DNA of 64,000 nucleotides. Origin: Torymus aiolomorphi (taxonomy: Eukaryota > Arthropoda > Insecta > Hymenoptera > Torymidae). Position 1 is the stretch's first letter. The number at the start of each line of letters is the position of its first letter. Below, piece by piece: positions 57,301 to 64,000 of the stretch. The notes below the pieces were generated by a model. That model was not told the origin of the DNA. It searched no databases and saw only the letters and a list, made by a program, of their open reading frames with translations. A program made the translations under genes and the position numbers. The stretch lies in contig CM070875.1 in NCBI GenBank assembly GCA_036365515.1, positions 100,078,628 through 100,142,627 of the forward strand, read 5' to 3'.

Positions 57301-58152
57301 CCTGAAAAAATTTAATTTTAATTATTAAGAATATGTCAAAGTAATATTCTGAAAGTATATTTAATTTGTGTGAAAAACTATTTTGAGACCCAGAACATCA
57401 AAATCCATAAAGATCCTGGACCTGCAGGTTACACCCGAGTTAAAATTTTACATTATGTAGAAAACAGCTTTAAAGATAAAATTACTAAAACAGTTTTTTA
57501 CTTTTTCTGTATATCAAATTTAAAAAAAGCAACAACTTCTACGATGCAAGTTCAAATAATTTGTATTATTATGTACGCAATATTAAACAGATTTATTTTA
57601 TTTTTTATAATTTTTACCTTCAAGATAGTATTTATTTACTGTAGGAACAATTTCATTAATATCTGCCATCATGAGGAGGATTTTGGCTTAAAAGTTAAGT
57701 CGCACAACTTTTTTTCTACTAGCCATGGGAAAAGTCCGTGTGATGGATGTGGAGCAGTGGTTAAATGAACAGTACGCAGGGCATCCTTACAAAGAACATC
57801 AGAAAAACCAATTTTAAATCCAAAAGACATGTATGATTACGTTAGTGAAAATATTGATGGAATAAGGTAAAAATAATATAATTTAGATTATTTGACTATA
57901 TTATTTGATTATGTATTTGAATAATAAATCATTATGTGTTATAAAAATATAGAATATTTGGTTTTTAGATCTATTTGGGTGAGTCAAGAAACAATTGAGA
58001 AAAGGCGTAAAGTACTAGAATGCCGTTTTAAATTGACCCGAACTATACAGAATACAAGAAAATATCACTGCTTTATACCCTTTGATGATTCAACATTAAA
58101 AGCAAAACTTACTTCGTTTGATAATGATTATAAAATAGTTAAAATAAAATGA
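54360..58152 (+). pseudogene. Transposase gene (four exons), DDD-type, decayed
   Basis: Exons 54,360-55,263, 56,181-57,219, 57,645-57,866, 57,969-58,152, all GT/AG with matching phases. Exon 1: CDHHLHKYDTRYSSRQRKCC and CKNCEFK, zinc-binding-like pairs, then a Ser-rich linker. Exon 2: KYSIHS-type domain, AGAPGTHTICVCPIHQNVKL, CENCPGKAEIL and the catalytic DFAENFLFVCQDS. Its end, HYMSNGAPTQYKNK, has Asn where the 39.3-40.5 kb relative has Asp. Exon 3: CHHEEDFGL, FFSTSHGKSPCDGCG, then a stop where Arg is expected, RRASLQ and MYDYVSE. Exon 4: HCFIPFDDSTLKAKLTSF. Stops at 55,146, 56,705 and 57,766 inactivate it; at least the last looks like a CpG decay (CGA to TGA). Confidence 0.82.
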
Positions 58153-59314
58153 ATATTACAAAAAAATTTTACTTAAATTCTTATTTTCAACTTTAATTAT
58201 CTATAAAGTCTGCATAGGTAATTTAATCAACCTAAAGCCATTACTCTCGCTTGCTCGCGTCGCATGCGCGCATGGCTTGCTCGCATCGCTTGGGCTGATC
58301 GCACGTGCTTCTCGCATAGTGTAGACACGGCCTAAGATCCTCAAAATATGCAGCCTCAGTACTATTTTTAGGACAATTATGCCAAACTTATGGTTGATCT
58401 TGTAACTAAAACTTTTCCTATATTTCACAAGCTCTAATTTTACCACTAGAAAAATATTTTTTTATAAAAACGGCTATAATTTTGGCTCTAGTGGTCGTAG
58501 AAAAATCAGCGACTACGGATTTTAAAGGTCTAGGAACCACCTTTGTATCTATGTTACGTATACGTGTCAAAAATAATTATAAGATGGTAGAATGCGTGTC
58601 AGTAGAGAGCCATTTTTGATTATTTTAGGTATCGAAAAATTAGATATTATAATGCTCGACAAAAAATTATTTTTTAACTTTTTCCTATGATAGGAAAAGA
58701 GTATAGTTAGATAATATCATATGCTAATGATAAATACTTTTGTTAATGATTATTAATTAAAATTCGGTTGACACTGTGACCATGAACATGGTTGATTTTC
58801 GCGATTTTTGATAAAAACGTCAACTTCAAAAGGATGTATCTTGAAGTCTATTCAATCAATTTAGGTCCTCAAAAAAAGAAATTAAAGGTCTCGTTGAGAC
58901 AAAAAAAAATGAGACCTAGTGAGCTCAAAAATGTGGAACCAGTTACGAGATATAGAGGTTTAAAGATGATCTAAAAATGATGAAATGCAATGGCCATATC
59001 ACAGATCGCCAATAAAACCTAAATCATCATTTCATATCAGTGTATTTTTTTTCTTAAAATTTGAAGAAAGACAAAAAAAATGAGACCTTACCGACCTCAT
59101 TTTGTTAAAATTTCAGTCTTTTAGAATTTTTTGAAAACTGGCTAAAAACAGGTCAAAATCAGGGTTTAAAAAAATTCCAGCAGGAATTAGGAATGAGATA
59201 AGGGGCTGAAATTTTGCAGAAGCTATTTTTTTTATATGTACTTTCATAAAAAAAATCGTCGACAAAATTGACGACCCCCCCGCGCACACTTTTTAAAAAA
59301 AGTACAGGAACGAC

Positions 59315-60483
<1,169 letters not shown>

Positions 60484-61217
60484 GCATTGAAAAAAGTAAT
60501 AGAACCTTTTTTAGCCGTTGGCTCAAATTGAATTTACTAAACACCAGCAATAAATACTAATTTAAATTGTTTATTTATACAATTTAGTAGATTTCTCATA
60601 AGTCATATTCGACTTTTGCCATACTGAAATTTTAATCCCAGCAGTGACAAGTCCATATCATTTTATTACTAATTTGTACCTTTATAAATGTTTAACTGTG
60701 TTTTCAGACTAAATACCTTGAATATAAACTGTTATTTCACTTCATACTTTTCCTATTTGAATTCTTCTATTATTAGTTTCCATCTTATAATCTCTTAATC
60801 TGAAAAAAAAACATAATCACAAAGTATCACTCAAAATTAGAAGAAAAAATTTGTTAAAATTATTTATTTTTTTTTCAAAAGTTTCTACTTATCTGAGTTG
60901 GTTCCAATTTATTCCATTCTCAGCCAAATTTTATTTCAGTATTTTAGCGTTTTTAAGTAAATAAAACTCTAAGCAGACAGCACGACTGCTGCATGAATTT
61001 TTTTATACTTGAAGGAGATTCCACATAAGTTGTGGCGCATAGTCGTAGGCCATTTTTGTCGTACGATTTTAGGGTGAGTATTCAGTAATATATGTTGCGA
61101 TTTACTAGCACGCTGCAATAGAAAATACACATAAGAAGGGACATTTAACCTACCCGCTGTCACCCGCATTGAGGAAAGGCCGTAACATATTGAACTTCTG
61201 CCGTGGGTCATATCATA
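60484..61217. repeat. Left arm of a large inverted repeat
   Basis: TTGAAAAAAGTAATAGAACC through GAACTTCTGCCG is found inverted at 63,266-64,000. The left arm starts around 60,484 because the right arm runs off the window, so it is a minimum. No gene. Confidence 0.88.
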
Positions 61218-61357
61218 AGTATGCGCTGACGTCGCGCTCGCTTCTCTCATTGGTTACGAGCTACGACGACCAATGAGAGAAGCGAGCTCATGTGCTCTCT
61301 CCACGCGCATTCGCGTCCGTTCGCGTGCAATTGCTCTTATGGGGTATATCAATTGCT
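61218..61357. repeat. Short GC-rich palindrome
   Basis: CGCTCGCTTCTCTCATTGGT faces its inverse ACCAATGAGAGAAGCGAGC around TACGAGCTACGACG. This is a hairpin of about 20-bp stem just inside the large inverted repeat. Confidence 0.7.
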
Positions 61358-62028
61358 CCCTAGTAGAAATGAAAAATGTAAATAACTGTAAATAACTGTA
61401 AAAAACTGTGAATAACTGTAAAAAACTGTAAATAACTATACATAACAGTTTATAACAGTTTATAAGTGTTTGATTTGAGACGTTAATAACAGTTATTTAC
61501 AGTTATTTACAGTTATTTACAGTTATTAACAGTTATTACCAGTTATTAGCCGTTATTAACAGTTATTTACAGTTTTGCAGAAAAGTACCTGCGAAAGCGG
61601 AGGTGCTGATAAAAGTTAGTTACGGTTATTAACGGTTATTAGCAGTTTTTAACAGTTTTTAACAAGTATTAACAGTTATTAACAGTTATTTACAGTTTTG
61701 TTGATAAGAAAAAAGTTAGTATTATAGCGAAAAAAATAAACTGTTTATAACTGTAAATATCTGTAAATAACTGTTAATAACTGTTAATAACTGTTAATAA
61801 CCGTTAATAACTGTTAATACCCTTTATCAGTACCTCCGTTTTCGCAGGTACTTTTCTGCAAAACTGTAAATAACTGTTAATAACTGTTAATAACTGTTAA
61901 TAACTGTAAATAACTGTAAATAACTATAAATAACTGTTATTAACATCTCAAATCAAACACTTATAAACTGTTATTTACAGTTATTAACAGTTATTAACAG
62001 TTATTTACAAAAATCATTTCCGCTAGGG
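61358..62028. mobile_element. 671-bp fold-back element of TAACTGTAAA repeats
   Basis: CCCTAGTAGAAATGA at the left mirrors TCATTTCCGCTAGGG at the right. Both arms are tandem AATAACTGTAAATAACTG-type 10-12-bp repeats. An inverted AAAGTACCTGCGAAAGCGG / CCGTTTTCGCAGGTACTTT pair sits near 61,588 and 61,838. The whole unit folds on a centre near 61,720. No coding capacity. Target duplication not clear. Confidence 0.82.
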
Positions 62029-62882
62029 CTCTTATTCAAAAGCCCAAAAGTTTTTTGCAGTATGTTATATGGTTTTTTACGTGACGAAAACTTATGTTTT
62101 CGATAGTCAGTTTTGTACATACCCTGTCTTTATAGTAGTATGTGAGTAATTCTCGCGTGTATTCAACTTTTATGATACTGGACTATATTTTACAAATGAA
62201 GGGCTTAATTTGTAAAAAAGCCTAGTTTTGAATTCAGTCTTCAATAACCCCCCCGCTCCCTCCTCTTTGTGAAGTAATTCATGAGTAATTGTATAAAGGC
62301 ATTATATATCTCAGAGGTGCTAATATCATAATAATGCCCGTGCGAACTTTACAAAAACTAACCATTCATATTGTTATTATATAAATTTGACTTCGATTCA
62401 AAAATTCACCTAAATCATCTTTAACACCTACTACTTTCAGTACTTTATGGTTAAAGTATGTGCCTATTCTTTAAGTACATGTACAACTCAAAAAACAAAG
62501 GAAGCTAGGTTTTAGAAAAATCAAAAAGATTTTAGTTTTATTGATTTAAAGAAAAATACCTCTAAAATATTTTAATTAATTATAAACTCTACGTGTTCTA
62601 CTTGTCAAAATAAAAAAAATCGTATATTGTAGATAGATGTGCATTATTTGAATTTTTGGCAACACTTTAAAGATGGCTGATTTACTACGAAATTCATTTA
62701 CTAAAACAATATTTTTAGCTGGCACACCTACAAAAACAACCTAAAATCTAACAGCAGTGCTGTGAACTTTTTTTTATATACGTTTTGAAATTATATTAGT
62801 CCGTTAAATTAGTATCACCAGTATGTGTATTTCAAAAGGATATGTGAATGATATTTTGTGGTACACATTCTGAATTTAATAG
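62029..62882. other. Spacer inside the large inverted repeat, no gene seen
   Basis: AT-rich. A poly-C tract (AACCCCCCCGCTCCC) at about 62,249 is the only landmark. Nothing coding was recognised. Confidence 0.35.
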
Positions 62883-62950
62883 TAAGTACATTACGATACG
62901 AGTGCGGATGCACCTACGCAGCGCATGAGTATCGTATACTATTTTTCCTA
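62883..62950. mobile_element. Fold-back element, TAGTACATTACG family (short copy)
   Basis: AGTACATTACGATACGAGTG faces CATGAGTATCGTATACTATT across nine bases. A 65-bp hairpin with the same termini as those at 29,307 and 33,661. Confidence 0.7.
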
Positions 62951-63102
62951 TCAAGTTGCGCAAAGTTCGAGACTGAACACGCACTTGCGCGCGCAAACTA
63001 CCACTGTTCTACAGGCTGAGACGAGCGTGTAGAAAAGTGGCAGTTGGCACACGCAAATGCGTGTTCAGTCTCGAACTTTGCCCACGATGATAGGAAAATA
63101 AA
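62945..63102. mobile_element. Second adjoining fold-back
   Basis: TCCTATCAAGTTGCGCAAAG...CGAGACTGAACACGCA faces TGCGTGTTCAGTCTCG...GATAGGA. Arms of about 50 bp, and the centre contains GCGCGCAAACTACCAC. Abuts the short fold-back. Confidence 0.7.
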
Positions 63103-63265
63103 TTATATTTTCATTAGGCTAATAATTTAATAATTTAACCGTTAATATAAAGAAATTTTTAATGAACTTTTTAACGGAGGACCAGTGTTTTTTTAAGTAG
63201 TTTATTCTTTTCACAAAAAAAAAATTTTTATCGTTGGATACAGATAGCCAGTATGTCCGATATCT

Positions 63266-64000
63266 AGCAAACTTATGACTCGCGGCAGAAGTTCAATACG
63301 TTACGGCCTTATCTCAATGTGGGAGACAGCGGGTAGGTTACATGTCCGTTCTCATGTGTGTTTTCTATTGTACCGTACTAGTAAATCGCAACATAAATAA
63401 CTGAATACTCACCCTAAAATCGTACGACAAAAATAGCCTAAGACTATGCGCCACAACTTATGTGGAATCTCCTTCAAGTATAAAAAAAATTCATGCAGCA
63501 GTCGTGCTGTCTGCTTAGAGTTTTATTTACTTAAAAACGCTAAAATACTGAAATAAAATATGGCTGATAATGGAATAAATTGGAACCAACTCAGATAAGT
63601 AGAATCTTTTGAAAAAAAGATTAATAATTTTAAAAAAACTTTTCTTCTAATTTTGAGTGATACTTTGTGATTATGTTTTTTTTACATTAAGATATTATAA
63701 GAAGGAAACTTAATAATAGAAGAATTCAAATAGGAAAAGTATCAAGTGAAATAACAGTTTATATTCAAGGTATTTAGTCTGAAAACACAGTTAAACATGT
63801 TTTAAGGTATGTATTATTAATAAAATGATATGGACTTGTCACTGCTGGGATTAAAATTTCAGTATGGCAAAAGTCGAATATGACTTATTAGAAATCTACT
63901 AAATTATATAAATAAACAATTTAAATTAGTATTTATTGCTGGTGTTTAGTAAATTCAATTTGAGCAAACGGCTAAAAAAGGTTCTATTACTTTTTTCAAT
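63266..64000. repeat. Right arm of a large inverted repeat
   Basis: Inverted copy of 60,484-61,217 with scattered differences. It continues past the end of the window. Confidence 0.88.

Overview
The window reads as a repeat-rich, AT-rich animal (most likely insect) nuclear genome. It has spliced genes with GT-AG introns, CpG-decayed retroelements, long (CA)n, (CT)n and (TA)n microsatellites, a 5S rRNA-derived fragment and no operons. A Penelope-like element, a Polinton/Maverick fragment and a BEN-domain gene together would fit a parasitoid wasp, but that is an inference and species is not determinable here. Nearly everything is mobile or tandemly repeated DNA.

Layout. 0.6-3.8 kb: satellite A (11/12-bp sub-repeats, ~596-bp higher-order unit). 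4.3-7.5 kb: satellite B (~140-bp monomers in a 421-bp trimer, then inverted and decayed copies). 7.7-8.1 kb: an 88-bp tandem repeat beside a Copia RNase H relic. 8.7-11.4 kb: nothing recognised.

11.9-32.3 kb: a minus-strand host gene that is easy to miss. Six short exons with compatible phases and GT-AG sites encode a protein ending in a BEN-like domain. Two central exons are tandem duplicates. Introns 2 and 4 are filled by about 14 kb of satellite D, built on a 12-bp core, itself invaded by three small DNA elements with recoverable target sites. Intron 2 also holds a nest of fold-back elements in a Penelope-type relic with hammerhead-like motifs.

32.6-34.4 kb: fold-back elements, a 20-bp perfect hairpin and a 5S-derived fragment. 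34.4-37.9 kb: a decayed Polinton/Maverick (integrase, two structural or unknown ORFs, packaging ATPase on minus; PLA2-like and basic core-like proteins on plus) cut by a (GT)n tract. 39.3-40.5 kb: relic of a cut-and-paste transposase whose better preserved relative lies at 54.4-58.2 kb. 41.6-46.0 kb: two Penelope-like elements fused head to head as a 4.4-kb near-perfect palindrome inside a 13-bp direct repeat. 46.2-46.5 kb: an LTR. 46.6-51.7 kb: a Ty3/gypsy pol relic whose integrase is split by a 1,031-bp solo LTR with a 4-bp target duplication. 52.4-59.3 kb: a 6.9-kb DNA transposon with ~0.98-kb terminal inverted repeats sitting in a (TA)n tract. 60.5-64.0 kb: another large inverted repeat (>=735-bp arms, running off the window) enclosing a 671-bp fold-back element.

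Only the BEN-like gene looks like an intact cellular gene. The other coding stretches are transposon proteins, most with stops, frameshifts or lost catalytic residues. Long open frames inside satellites, such as repeated SETL and KVSL, are artefacts of a 12-bp period.
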